Shown here one piece after another: positions 28,338 through 36,166 of a stretch of DNA of 64,000 bases. The DNA is from Sulfuriflexus mobilis (lineage in GTDB: Bacteria > Pseudomonadota > Gammaproteobacteria > AKS1), in the NCBI RefSeq assembly GCF_003967195.1, contig NZ_AP018725.1, forward strand, positions 2,531,001 through 2,595,000, written 5' to 3'. Each line of letters starts with the position of its first letter. The stretch's first letter is position 1. The position numbers and the translations under genes are program-made. Below the pieces are notes generated by a model. That model saw only the letters and a list, made by a program, of their open reading frames with translations. It searched no databases and was not told the origin of the DNA.

Positions 28338-29609
28338 GCTGTTGAAGGTGTTAATCACCTCCGGGCTATCCCAGAGGATGCCACCATTAACGCCGTAGAG
28401 GATAGTGCCATCGGGGCCGATAACAAAGGTTGAGGGAAATACCAGCACGCCCCAGCTCGCGGCGAGCTTGCCATCACTGTCCAGTAATACAGGGAAATCA
28501 ACGTTTACCTGCTGCAGGAATTTTTTAATACTCTGTTTGTCTTCGGCGTAATCAATCGAGATCAACTCAAAGGGCTTACCGCGCATGGCCTGACGCAGGC
28601 GATTCAGCGAAGGGATCTCCTCCACGCAGGGCGGACACCAGGTCGCCCAGAAATTCACCACGGTGACCTTGCCCCTGTAATCATCGCGGACAAAACGTCG
28701 CCCATTGACATCCGGCAGATCGAGCCGCTGTGGTAGCCGCTTACCTATATAAGGTTTGAGGCTGCTGTCCAGGCCATGCTGTTGCACCGGCAGACTCTCC
28801 GGCAGCGCGACCACTGTTAATGGTGTGGGCGTTTGTTGTAATAAGCTAATGACATCAGGCAACTCATCCACCAACTGTGTAAATATTTTTGCAGCCGCCT
28901 CACTGGTGTCGCCCTCATAAAAAACCCCGGTGACACCCGCTAACACCTTCAGATACACGGCGGCCCCACCCTCTTGCAGCGATGTAAGCACATGGCTTAG
29001 CTGCCAGCGATTACCGCGATTGCCGGCCTGGTATAACATGATGGGGATATTACTCGCCGCTATCTCCGGCACATAAACCGGCTCAAGCCCGAGCGCGGGT
29101 ACCGTGGCATACAGCTCCGGTGAAAAGAGTATGGCACCGTTCAGGTAGGCATCACGCTGCCCCTTGATGGCCTGGTTTATCTGCCATTGCCGTGCCCCAC
29201 GCAACACCGGGATGGCGGCATAAGACCGCGCCACCAGGGTAATACGTTTACCGGTCTGTGCCCGGGCCTGCTCGATCAGGCCGGCAACATATTTGCCACT
29301 CAGGCCGCGTAAGGTCGAGGTGCTCCTCGGTAAAAACAGGCTGCTTGCGAGGTCGACACGCCAGACCTCAATGCCCCGCTGTGCCAGTTGTCCCGCCATT
29401 TCCAGGGCGCGTGTCTCGGAATCAAATCCCGGTGTTATCCAGAGGAGCAACTGCTCGCCGCTGGCCGGAAAACGGGTAACCGTCAGTTCCTGATCCAGTA
29501 CCGGCACCTCAATAGAATCAGGTTCCAGCGCTTGTACCGACAAGCCTGTCGTCAATAACAACAGGGCACACATGCAGAAGATATGTTTTAGAAGCCTATT
29601 CGGCATCAT
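28323..29609 (-). CDS. Alpha/beta hydrolase-like domain fused to TlpA thioredoxin
   Basis: 428 residues from ATG 29609 (a second ATG follows directly at 29606). A signal peptide runs to about residue 27 (GLSVQA). The first roughly 260 residues have alpha/beta-hydrolase character (LLLWITPGFDSE, ITLVARSYAAIPVLRGAR, GAILFSPELYA), but the nucleophile elbow reads ARSYA instead of G-x-S-x-G, so activity is uncertain. The last about 145 residues are a TlpA/ResA-type thioredoxin with VNFWATWCPPCVEEIPSLNRL and the cis-Pro VFPSTFVIGPDG. It likely reduces or isomerises periplasmic disulfides near a bound partner. An unusual fusion. Confidence 0.8.
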   Translation of the reverse strand: MMPNRLLKHIFCMCALLLLTTGLSVQALEPDSIEVPVLDQELTVTRFPASGEQLLLWITPGFDSETRALEMAGQLAQRGIEVWRVDLASSLFLPRSTSTLRGLSGKYVAGLIEQARAQTGKRITLVARSYAAIPVLRGARQWQINQAIKGQRDAYLNGAILFSPELYATVPALGLEPVYVPEIAASNIPIMLYQAGNRGNRWQLSHVLTSLQEGGAAVYLKVLAGVTGVFYEGDTSEAAAKIFTQLVDELPDVISLLQQTPTPLTVVALPESLPVQQHGLDSSLKPYIGKRLPQRLDLPDVNGRRFVRDDYRGKVTVVNFWATWCPPCVEEIPSLNRLRQAMRGKPFELISIDYAEDKQSIKKFLQQVNVDFPVLLDSDGKLAASWGVLVFPSTFVIGPDGTILYGVNGGILWDSPEVINTFNSLLDK

Positions 29610-29759
29610 CAAGGACCGTCCGGGAATAATGCCATCATATGGCAGAGTATAAAACAAACAAGGTGCAGACTTATCTGGAAATGCCCTCAGTAATGGCCCT
29701 GTGCGAGACAGGGGCTGGAGATATTATTGCTGACCTTTACCCGTTGACACCCAGGGCCT

Positions 29760-30383
29760 CTATTTCGCGGGTGTCAGCGCAGCCTCGATCACCTCTAACA
29801 TGGGTCTGTAATCATTATACTCTACCGGGACCCGCCATTCGCTCTCGCCGTTTTTGAGTACGAGTGAAGGATAACTTTCGACTAGCAGCTCACCGGCCAG
29901 GGTCATCTCTGCCTCCAGGGCTTTACGGGTCTGGTCTGAATGCAAATCGGCGCGAAACTGTTCAATATCCAGAGACAGTTCTGTCGCCAGTTCCAGCAGG
30001 GTACTGTCATCCGAGGGGTTACGCGCCTGTTGATAATATGCCGCCTGAATGGCCCTGTTCATATCCTCATCGCGTCCCTGCCGGCGTGCTGCCAGCACCG
30101 CACGGCAGGCCGGGTAGGTAGCGCGGCGCGGCTGGCATTTTTCCCAGAACTCAAAATTGAATTTAATGCCCGGGATCACCGCCTCGATACGTCGCCAGCT
30201 GCCCTGAACCATGGCGCGGGTTTCCTCGTCCATCGGCTCATCCGTGTCGGCGGCCAGCCCGCCGAGCAGGCGCTGAAATGCGATGTCTTCGGGCAGGGCC
30301 GCGATCAGCGCCTCGAGTGTCGAGGTAAACCCCCAGCACCAGCTGCACATTGGGTCGTGTACATAATAAAGGATGGGCTTCAT
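29760..30383 (-). CDS. DsbA family protein (cytosolic, CSWC motif)
   Basis: 207 residues without signal peptide. It begins MKPILYYVHDPMCSWCWGF with active site C-S-W-C, followed by an all-helical insert and the cis-Pro in ESYPSLVLKNG. This subfamily of DsbA-like thioredoxin-fold proteins (FrnE/YwbO relatives) is cytoplasmic and probably reduces or isomerises thiols. It lies 150 bases upstream of the TlpA-fusion gene on the same strand; a hairpin (CCCTGT...ACAGGG around 29697-29712) separates them. Confidence 0.85.
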   Translation of the reverse strand: MKPILYYVHDPMCSWCWGFTSTLEALIAALPEDIAFQRLLGGLAADTDEPMDEETRAMVQGSWRRIEAVIPGIKFNFEFWEKCQPRRATYPACRAVLAARRQGRDEDMNRAIQAAYYQQARNPSDDSTLLELATELSLDIEQFRADLHSDQTRKALEAEMTLAGELLVESYPSLVLKNGESEWRVPVEYNDYRPMLEVIEAALTPAK

Positions 30384-30473
30384 ACTTGTGTAAATCCGGC
30401 CGATAAGAGCTTTAATAGTTTACTTCCTTAGGCTAGCCTTTATTGACTCCCCCGGCAAACAAGGACAACGTCT

Positions 30474-31139
30474 ATGCGTTTTGTCAGTGTCTTATTGCTC
30501 TTGCTGCTCTTCGCCCCCTTACAGGCCGAAGAGCATAGCCAGCGGGCCTCAGCCGCCATGCGCGCGGGCAACTACGCCATTGCCTACTGCATCTGGCAAC
30601 CACTGGCCGATGCCGGCGATGCCGATGCCCAGTACAACATTGGCTGGCTATATCACAATGGCTACGGTCTGGCCGTCGATGACCGACAGGCCCTGTACTG
30701 GTGGCAACAGGCCGCTACGCAAAAGCATAATGATGCCCGGCTGGCCCTCGCCGCACTTTATACCCATGGTGGTATCGGCGTTGCCGCCGCGATCGACAAA
30801 GCCATACCCTTATATATAGATAGCCTGACTTCAGGTGATGAAGAGGTACGACTGATCCTGCGCAACCTGTTACTGACGGATAAAAAATCTCGCCAGCTAC
30901 TCGCCGGCCATTTGAAAATATCTGACTGGCGACAACTGGGGGATATCCGCACAGTCAAAAGCAAGCGTGCCAATATCCGCCAAGGACCCAGTCTGGGGAG
31001 TGCCGTCATCCATGTGCTTGATCAAGGGGACTCGTTGCTGGCGCTGTCGCGTCAGGGGCGCTGGCTGCAGGTCGTGGTCACGCAAACGGGTCTTGGCGGC
31101 TGGGTGCATGCCTCGCTACTTGCGCCTAGTTCGCCGTGA
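30474..31139 (+). CDS. Exported Sel1-repeat and SH3-domain protein
   Basis: 221 residues. Signal peptide 1-18 (LLLLLLFAPLQA-E). Two or three Sel1-like helical repeats (about 35-105) include AQYNIGWLYHNGYGLAVDDRQALYWWQQAATQ. A bacterial SH3 domain (about 160-215) reads VKSKRANIRQGPSLGSAVIHVLDQGD...WVHASLL, typical of cell-wall-targeting SH3_3/SH3b domains. Likely a periplasmic scaffold at peptidoglycan. Its end overlaps by 14 bases the convergent lytic transglycosylase gene, which fits a cell-wall theme. Confidence 0.85.
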   Translation: MRFVSVLLLLLLFAPLQAEEHSQRASAAMRAGNYAIAYCIWQPLADAGDADAQYNIGWLYHNGYGLAVDDRQALYWWQQAATQKHNDARLALAALYTHGGIGVAAAIDKAIPLYIDSLTSGDEEVRLILRNLLLTDKKSRQLLAGHLKISDWRQLGDIRTVKSKRANIRQGPSLGSAVIHVLDQGDSLLALSRQGRWLQVVVTQTGLGGWVHASLLAPSSP

Positions 31140-31716
31140 ATCGTTGTTTCTGCCAGCGTGGTGGCAGACGTTCCTCGGCATCCTTAAGTTCACGGATGCG
31201 GCTGACATAATTCTGCGTCTCGAGCGGAATATAAGGTTCGATATGCTGCCAACTGGAGACTGGCCCGGGCGCACGTTTATAGTCACGCCGTATACGGCCA
31301 TAGCCGGCGTTATAACTGGCAAAGGCCAGGTACAGACGCTCTTGTTCGGGTAAGTCCTGCCAACGACGGTACAACTCACGATCATAAAAAATACCCGCAG
31401 CGATATTCCAGCGCGGTGACTGAATATCCTTGAAGTAGGGGTTTTTTTCCTTGATCTCGGCATAGGTCGAAGGCAGGATTTGCATCAGACCGACCGCGCC
31501 GCGGTGACTCTCTGCCGTCGCCTTCAAATGCGATTCGGCAATCCCCTGGGCCTTGAACCAGTGCCAGTCATAAAACGGACCGAAGTAACGCTTAGTGTAT
31601 TTCTTGAAATGATGATCATATTGCCGGGACCACGTATCAGAGTCGACGCGCTGCTCGGCCGCCCAGCCAGTGTGGCTGAACAACCAGCCTGTCAGCACCA
31701 GGCAAGTCAGTCGCAT
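31126..31716 (-). CDS. Lytic transglycosylase, SLT domain
   Basis: 196 residues with a signal peptide (1-19). The SLT/goose-lysozyme fold is clear: FKAQGIAESHL with catalytic Glu61, ESHRGAVGLMQILPSTYAEI, WNIAAGIFYDRELYRRW and ASYNAGYGRIRRDYKRA, close to MltC/MltE-type enzymes. It cuts peptidoglycan between MurNAc and GlcNAc to form 1,6-anhydro ends. The start codon overlaps the stop of the DUF350 gene (TAATG), so the two are translationally coupled. Confidence 0.92.
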   Translation of the reverse strand: MRLTCLVLTGWLFSHTGWAAEQRVDSDTWSRQYDHHFKKYTKRYFGPFYDWHWFKAQGIAESHLKATAESHRGAVGLMQILPSTYAEIKEKNPYFKDIQSPRWNIAAGIFYDRELYRRWQDLPEQERLYLAFASYNAGYGRIRRDYKRAPGPVSSWQHIEPYIPLETQNYVSRIRELKDAEERLPPRWQKQRFTAN

Positions 31717-31946
31717 TAATTCAGGCCCAGGCCAATCACCAGCCCCAGTGCGATACCGATGCCGATGAAGATCCCCATGATCATCAGGCCCACGGCGATA
31801 TTTCCCTTCGCCAGCTCTTCACTGATATTGAAACACACCAGGTGATTGAATAGCTTGCAGCCCAACCACATAAAGAACAGCGTTAAAGCGCCGCCGAGTA
31901 TGGCATAGACAAAATTCAGGACTATCGGGTCCAGCGATTCGAGCAT
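31716..31946 (-). CDS. DUF350 small membrane protein
   Basis: 76 residues with two membrane helices: FVYAILGGALTLFFMWLGCKLF and GNIAVGLMIMGIFIGIGIALGLVIG. The Gly-Asn/Ala-rich second helix is the DUF350 signature. Function unknown. Its TAA overlaps the ATG of the lytic transglycosylase, implying coupled synthesis and perhaps a shared envelope role. Confidence 0.85.
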   Translation of the reverse strand: MLESLDPIVLNFVYAILGGALTLFFMWLGCKLFNHLVCFNISEELAKGNIAVGLMIMGIFIGIGIALGLVIGLGLN

Positions 31947-32016
31947 GGTGTTCTCCCGGTTAAAGACTCATGTCTTCTTCAGGATAGCAGGAAGCATGGA
32001 TTTGTAACGGGGCAAT

Positions 32017-32382
32017 CTACTTTTGCAGCGTACTCGCGGCGATCAGGGCCGGCAGCTCAGTCGCCATACCCAGATGCGGCGCAATGCTGACGCGAACGGC
32101 GGGATACTTTTCCTGCACCGGGCCGATCTCGGCCGGGATATCCTCGACCACGTGGCGACCGGCCGCGAGGAAATACGGGAACACCAGAACCTCGCTGGCA
32201 CCTCGCTGGATGCAGGCCTCAAGCCCTGCGGGGATGGAAGGTTCGGCCAGTTCGAGAAAGGCCGTCGTCACCTCGTCGACGGCCAGATCCTGCATAGAAC
32301 GGATCTGTTCCGCCAGCTTTCTGACCTCTTCATTCGAAGACTCACGGCGACTGCCATGGGCAACTATTAATAAACTCTTCAT
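32017..32382 (-). CDS. CbiX/SirB-type chelatase-like protein
   Basis: 121 residues from ATG 32382, chosen because GGAG lies 7 bases upstream; ATG 32385 is adjacent, and the longer frame to 32598 overlaps the DUF523 gene. The short single-domain CbiX type: LLIVAHGSRRESSNEEV with the first metal His, VLVFPYFLAAGRHVVEDIP with the second, and HLGMATELPALI. Such proteins insert Co or Fe into sirohydrochlorin. In a sulfur bacterium, sirohaem supply is one possible role; precise metal unknown. Confidence 0.88.
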   Translation of the reverse strand: MKSLLIVAHGSRRESSNEEVRKLAEQIRSMQDLAVDEVTTAFLELAEPSIPAGLEACIQRGASEVLVFPYFLAAGRHVVEDIPAEIGPVQEKYPAVRVSIAPHLGMATELPALIAASTLQK

Positions 32383-32401
32383 CATTATACTCCGTGACAG
32401 G

Positions 32402-32926
32402 TTAGGCCTGTCTTGCCTGGCGGTAATGCAACACCCGCGAAATAAAATCGGTTCGTGCCGCTTCTTCCAGCAAGGCCTCTTCAGTACTCCATGGCAGGTC
32501 CGGCAACAGCGCCTGTATTGCCTGTGCAAACAGCCCGCTCGCGGATGCCGATTCAATGCTGCCATCTTCCCGATAGACGGGTACATCGGCGACGCCACAA
32601 CTGGGCGAACGCGATTTGAAGATGTAGCCGCTCAGCATAGCCAGTTGTGGCGACACCTCTTGCACATAAGCCAGTATGTCACGAGTAACATCCTGTTGCG
32701 GCGCCTCCACGCCACGTAACCGGACCCCACCCGCGATGGACACGAGCCGGATCGGTGGGCGTGGCACACCCAGGCCAATAGCCATCTCGGGGCAAAAGGC
32801 AATCAATGCAAACTGCCCCGCGAATGCGTCGGCAATATGTTGACAATACTTATCGCTGCCATCGTAACGCACCTTGTTGCCCAACAGGCAACTACTGATA
32901 CCGATCTGTGTCTTCGTTTGCCCCAT
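32402..32926 (-). CDS. DUF523 family protein
   Basis: 174 residues. GISSCLLGNKVRYDGSDK, FCPEMAIGLGVPRPPIRL and SGYIFKSRSPSCGVADVPVY are the conserved blocks of DUF523, with cysteines C13 and C110 region positioned like ligands or redox residues. Function of the family is not established. Two bases separate it from the upstream phosphatase gene and about 20 from the CbiX-like gene, so all three are probably one operon with 33744-34936. Confidence 0.92.
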   Translation of the reverse strand: MGQTKTQIGISSCLLGNKVRYDGSDKYCQHIADAFAGQFALIAFCPEMAIGLGVPRPPIRLVSIAGGVRLRGVEAPQQDVTRDILAYVQEVSPQLAMLSGYIFKSRSPSCGVADVPVYREDGSIESASASGLFAQAIQALLPDLPWSTEEALLEEAARTDFISRVLHYRQARQA

Positions 32927-32928
32927 GC

Positions 32929-33726
32929 TTAATGTCTGATATCAATTCCCAGCCACTGCGTCCATTCCCTGAACAGCGGCAGGTCGACGGCCCCCACCGA
33001 GGAGCGCGCCCGCAGGGCGTTCACAAATAGCGGCTCACCCTCGAGCGTACAGGAATGGCCGCCAGCCATAGTAAAGATGAAGTTACCCGCCGAGTAATCC
33101 CAGATATTCGATCTACCGTGCAGATAAACATGGCTGCGCCCCGTCGTCAGCCAGCACCAGTCCAAGGCCACCGAACCGAAGCTGCGTTGCGAGGCATAGG
33201 GCGGCTCACTGACCAGGCGTACCGCCAGTTCCGGGGCAAGGCGCTTGAAATCGATGATCGCCGTGGTATGCCGCAAATCCAGACCACTGGCGGGCACCTG
33301 CAGGGGTACTCCGTTCAATGTTGCACCACTTTCCTTGCTGGCGGCAAAACATTCATCGCGTAGCGGGTCATAGACAATACCGAGTACCACCTCACCCTTT
33401 TCCAGCAGCGACAGTGATACGGCAAAGTAAGGGATACCGGCGGCAAAGTTACTCGTGCCATCAAGGGGGTCCAGGCACCAGATCGGCTGCGCTGAGTCCA
33501 GCAGACCGGCCTGCTGTTCTGCCGTCATTTCCTCACCGAGAAAGACCGTCTCCGGCCAGTGTTGCCGCAATTCCGCGGCGATGCGCTGTTGCACGGCGAG
33601 GTCGGCCTCAGTGAGGAAACTGCCATCGGCCTTGTGTTCACGCGCCACCCGGGCAAAACGCGGCAATAGTTCCTCGCTGGCCGCCCGCACGATAATGGCC
33701 TGTAACAATTGTAGATCATAGTGCAT
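32929..33726 (-). CDS. Inositol monophosphatase family enzyme
   Basis: 265 residues. Metal-dependent phosphatase motifs are complete: FLGEEMT (first metal Glu), WCLDPLDGTSNFAAGIPYFAVSLSL (the D-P-L-D-G-T metal site) and IWDYSAGNFIFTMAGG (the W-D--AG motif). Could act on inositol phosphates, 3'-phosphoadenosine phosphates (CysQ-like) or similar; sequence alone does not decide. A CysQ-type role would fit sulfur metabolism, but that is inference. Confidence 0.9.
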   Translation of the reverse strand: MHYDLQLLQAIIVRAASEELLPRFARVAREHKADGSFLTEADLAVQQRIAAELRQHWPETVFLGEEMTAEQQAGLLDSAQPIWCLDPLDGTSNFAAGIPYFAVSLSLLEKGEVVLGIVYDPLRDECFAASKESGATLNGVPLQVPASGLDLRHTTAIIDFKRLAPELAVRLVSEPPYASQRSFGSVALDWCWLTTGRSHVYLHGRSNIWDYSAGNFIFTMAGGHSCTLEGEPLFVNALRARSSVGAVDLPLFREWTQWLGIDIRH

Positions 33727-33743
33727 GCAAAATACCTGAAGCG

Positions 33744-34301
33744 TCAGGCCTGTTGCTGCCAGTATTGATACAGTCCGACTGCCGAACCCGGCAGCAACTC
33801 GGTGAGCATTTCGTATTCGTCGTCTTCCATGTCGACGTCCTCATCGGCATACAACAGGGCCAGCTTGGCAATAGGTGCCAATAGCGACTGCTCGTTTTCC
33901 GGCAATTTGCCCCAGCGTTCTTCATCGCCGGTGACCGCCAGCATGAAACCAAAACACCAGCCTTCATACGCCACCAGTATCTCGCCCTCGTCCTCGATCT
34001 CTACCGCCAGGGGTTCGAACGAACGGCCTTCCTTAAGCTTGAGGACAATGTCCTGATACAGGCGAACCAGGTAATCCGTCATGTGCTGTTTTTCTTCGTC
34101 ATCCTTGAAGGTCGGCTCTCCCCACACGGCATGCATGGCCTCTTCCATACTTAAAGGGGCATGGCCGACGATCAGGCCCGTGAGGTAACCATGTGCCTCA
34201 TCTATCGGCAGGCGCTGTTCATCGCCCTCGGCAGCAAGCAGGAACTCATCAAGTTCCATTGCTTCTTCGTCTGTTAATGGACCACTGTTTGCAACTGGCA
34301 T
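33744..34301 (-). CDS. UPF0149 (YgfB/YecA) family protein
   Basis: 185 residues from ATG 34301; a GTG at 34328 overlapping the upstream stop would add nine residues. AGGAG lies 11 bases before ATG 34301, slightly long. Acidic and helical: DEFLLAAEGDEQRLPIDEAHGYLTGLIVGHAPLSMEEAM, then GWCFGFMLAVTGDEERWGKL, typical of the UPF0149 domain. There is no C-terminal SEC-C zinc motif as in longer YecA. Function uncertain. Confidence 0.88.
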   Translation of the reverse strand: MPVANSGPLTDEEAMELDEFLLAAEGDEQRLPIDEAHGYLTGLIVGHAPLSMEEAMHAVWGEPTFKDDEEKQHMTDYLVRLYQDIVLKLKEGRSFEPLAVEIEDEGEILVAYEGWCFGFMLAVTGDEERWGKLPENEQSLLAPIAKLALLYADEDVDMEDDEYEMLTELLPGSAVGLYQYWQQQA

Positions 34302-34324
34302 TGGGGTTTCGACTCCTGCTGGGA

Positions 34325-34936
34325 TCACATCCCGTTATTGAATGTATCGGTCTGGGTCACACCGCTTTCCCGTACCTGTGCAAGGGCTCCGGCATAGGCC
34401 TTGAGGATATTCAGCGCCCAGCTGATCCGTTCGCGGTAATAACTGTTTGAACGCTCGTCGTTATCGGCGGGGTCTTTATTCAAGACGCTTTCCACTTTAC
34501 GCAGAATGATTTGCTCGGGGATATAACACAGACGGCTGTTCTTATAGCTGCTCATGCGTAATTCGGCAACCGGATAGGCACCACCGTCACCCGAGGATAC
34601 TGTGACGATCAGGGCCGGTTTATGGCCGAGTTCATTCTTGCCGAACAACAGAAAGAAATTCTTCAGACCCGCCGGTACCTGACCATGCCATTCCGGACTG
34701 ATCACGACAAAGGCATCGCTGCCGGCCAGTTCTTCGCGGATCGGCGTGAGTAGCACATCCCATTTTTCATCACCCTCCCAGACGCCCTGGTCCCAGAGCG
34801 GCAGGGGATTATCGGCGAGGCTGACAATGGCGCATTCTTCACAAATACCCGCCAGCAGGGTCTGTTGAATAAATGCCGCGACCTTGTGGCTTTGTCCCTG
34901 GGGACGGTGGCTACCGCTGATAATGGTAACTTTCAT
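34325..34936 (-). CDS. NADPH-dependent FMN reductase family protein
   Basis: 203 residues, flavodoxin-like fold. The FMN phosphate loop IISGSHRPQGQSHKVA is at residues 5-20, and ISPEWHGQVPAGLKNFF is the conserved E-Y/W-x-x-x-x-P-x-L-K-N segment. VTVSSGDGGAYPVAEL follows. It likely reduces FMN or quinones with NAD(P)H in the cytoplasm. First gene of a closely packed minus-strand run down to 32017. Confidence 0.9.
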   Translation of the reverse strand: MKVTIISGSHRPQGQSHKVAAFIQQTLLAGICEECAIVSLADNPLPLWDQGVWEGDEKWDVLLTPIREELAGSDAFVVISPEWHGQVPAGLKNFFLLFGKNELGHKPALIVTVSSGDGGAYPVAELRMSSYKNSRLCYIPEQIILRKVESVLNKDPADNDERSNSYYRERISWALNILKAYAGALAQVRESGVTQTDTFNNGM

Positions 34937-35179
34937 AACAACTCCGGGCTTAAATGGCCGATCATGGTAACAAAGTTCGGCGAGACTGGCAGGGCTTTAT
35001 TCCGGGTGAATGTAACCAGAAAGTCCCTACATACCACACCACATTACGCCTGCATAAATTGTTAATTTATTGTTAAATAGGCCTCATTGCATGAAAACCG
35101 CCACTATATGGCATATTATTTATGCATCCGTAAACAAGGTTAGCCATGTGTCATCAAACCCTGGTCAAGGAATACCGGA

Positions 35180-36166
35180 ATGAAAAGCAAAGCACTTGCT
35201 CACCACCCCGCCTGGCACATCATTGCTGCCTTTTGTTTTAGTCTTGTCCTCACGGCCTGCGATACAGCGCCGCCACAACCGGCACTGCGCATCGCCAGCA
35301 GCGTATGGCCCGGTTATGAACCCCTGTACCTGGCGCGCGACCTGGGCTACTTCGATACCACCAAGGTCAGCCTGTTTGAATTGCCATCGGCAGATATCAC
35401 CATGGAAGCATTTCGAAATCATTCAACCGACCTGGCCACCGTGACACTCGATGCAACCCTGGAGCTGATCCACGATGGTACGCCGTTGAGAATTCTGCAG
35501 ATCATGGATATTTCCCATGGCGGTGATGCCGTCATGGCGGCCCCCCATATCAAGAGCCTGGCCGACCTCAAGGGCACACGCATCTCTATCGTTAATATCC
35601 CGCTTGGACTTTATATGCTAAGCCGTCTGCTCGACAAGGCCAGCCTGAACCGAGCCGATGTCGAGGTGTTTCCCATGTCGGATAGCAAGCAGGTCAGTTT
35701 CTATGAGCAGGGCAATGTCGATGCCGTCATCACCTTCGACCCCATCAAGACGCACCTGGCCGCAAAGGGTATGCATGTATTGTTTGACAGCAGCGATATT
35801 CCCAATGAGATTTTTGACATTCTGGTGGTTCATGAAGATATCTATCAAGCACGTCGACAGGAGCTCTGCGACGTGGTCAAGCAGTGGCACAGGACGCTCG
35901 ACTACATGCATACCAATAAACAGGATGCCGCCAGACGCATCAGCGCCCGGCTTGCCATTAACATTGAGGATTACGATGCGGTGATGTCAGGCCTCATTCT
36001 GCCCTCGGCCAGCGATAACCAGCGTCTGCTTGGCGGTGAGCATCCAGAGATTCTCGGGGCGGCAAACACACTTTCCCGCATCATGTTTAAGGAACAACAA
36101 CTTTCACGCCTTATAGACATCAGTCCGGCACTGGATACAACCTTCACCCGTTGTTATGCAAAATGA
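35180..36166 (+). CDS. Solute-binding lipoprotein (NMT1/SsuA-like)
   Basis: 328 residues. A signal peptide ends in lipobox LTAC (Cys about 27), so it is a lipoprotein. The NMT1/TauA-like fold is visible: ALRIASSVWPGYEPLYLARDLGYF, LATVTLDATLELIHDGTPLRIL, LKGTRISIVNIPLGLYMLSRLL and EQGNVDAVITFDP. Such proteins usually deliver sulfonates, nitrate or pyrimidine precursors to ABC transporters, but no permease or ATPase is near. Instead its stop overlaps the start of a sensor kinase (ATGA), so it is probably the ligand-binding partner of that kinase. Confidence 0.88.
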   Translation: MKSKALAHHPAWHIIAAFCFSLVLTACDTAPPQPALRIASSVWPGYEPLYLARDLGYFDTTKVSLFELPSADITMEAFRNHSTDLATVTLDATLELIHDGTPLRILQIMDISHGGDAVMAAPHIKSLADLKGTRISIVNIPLGLYMLSRLLDKASLNRADVEVFPMSDSKQVSFYEQGNVDAVITFDPIKTHLAAKGMHVLFDSSDIPNEIFDILVVHEDIYQARRQELCDVVKQWHRTLDYMHTNKQDAARRISARLAINIEDYDAVMSGLILPSASDNQRLLGGEHPEILGAANTLSRIMFKEQQLSRLIDISPALDTTFTRCYAK

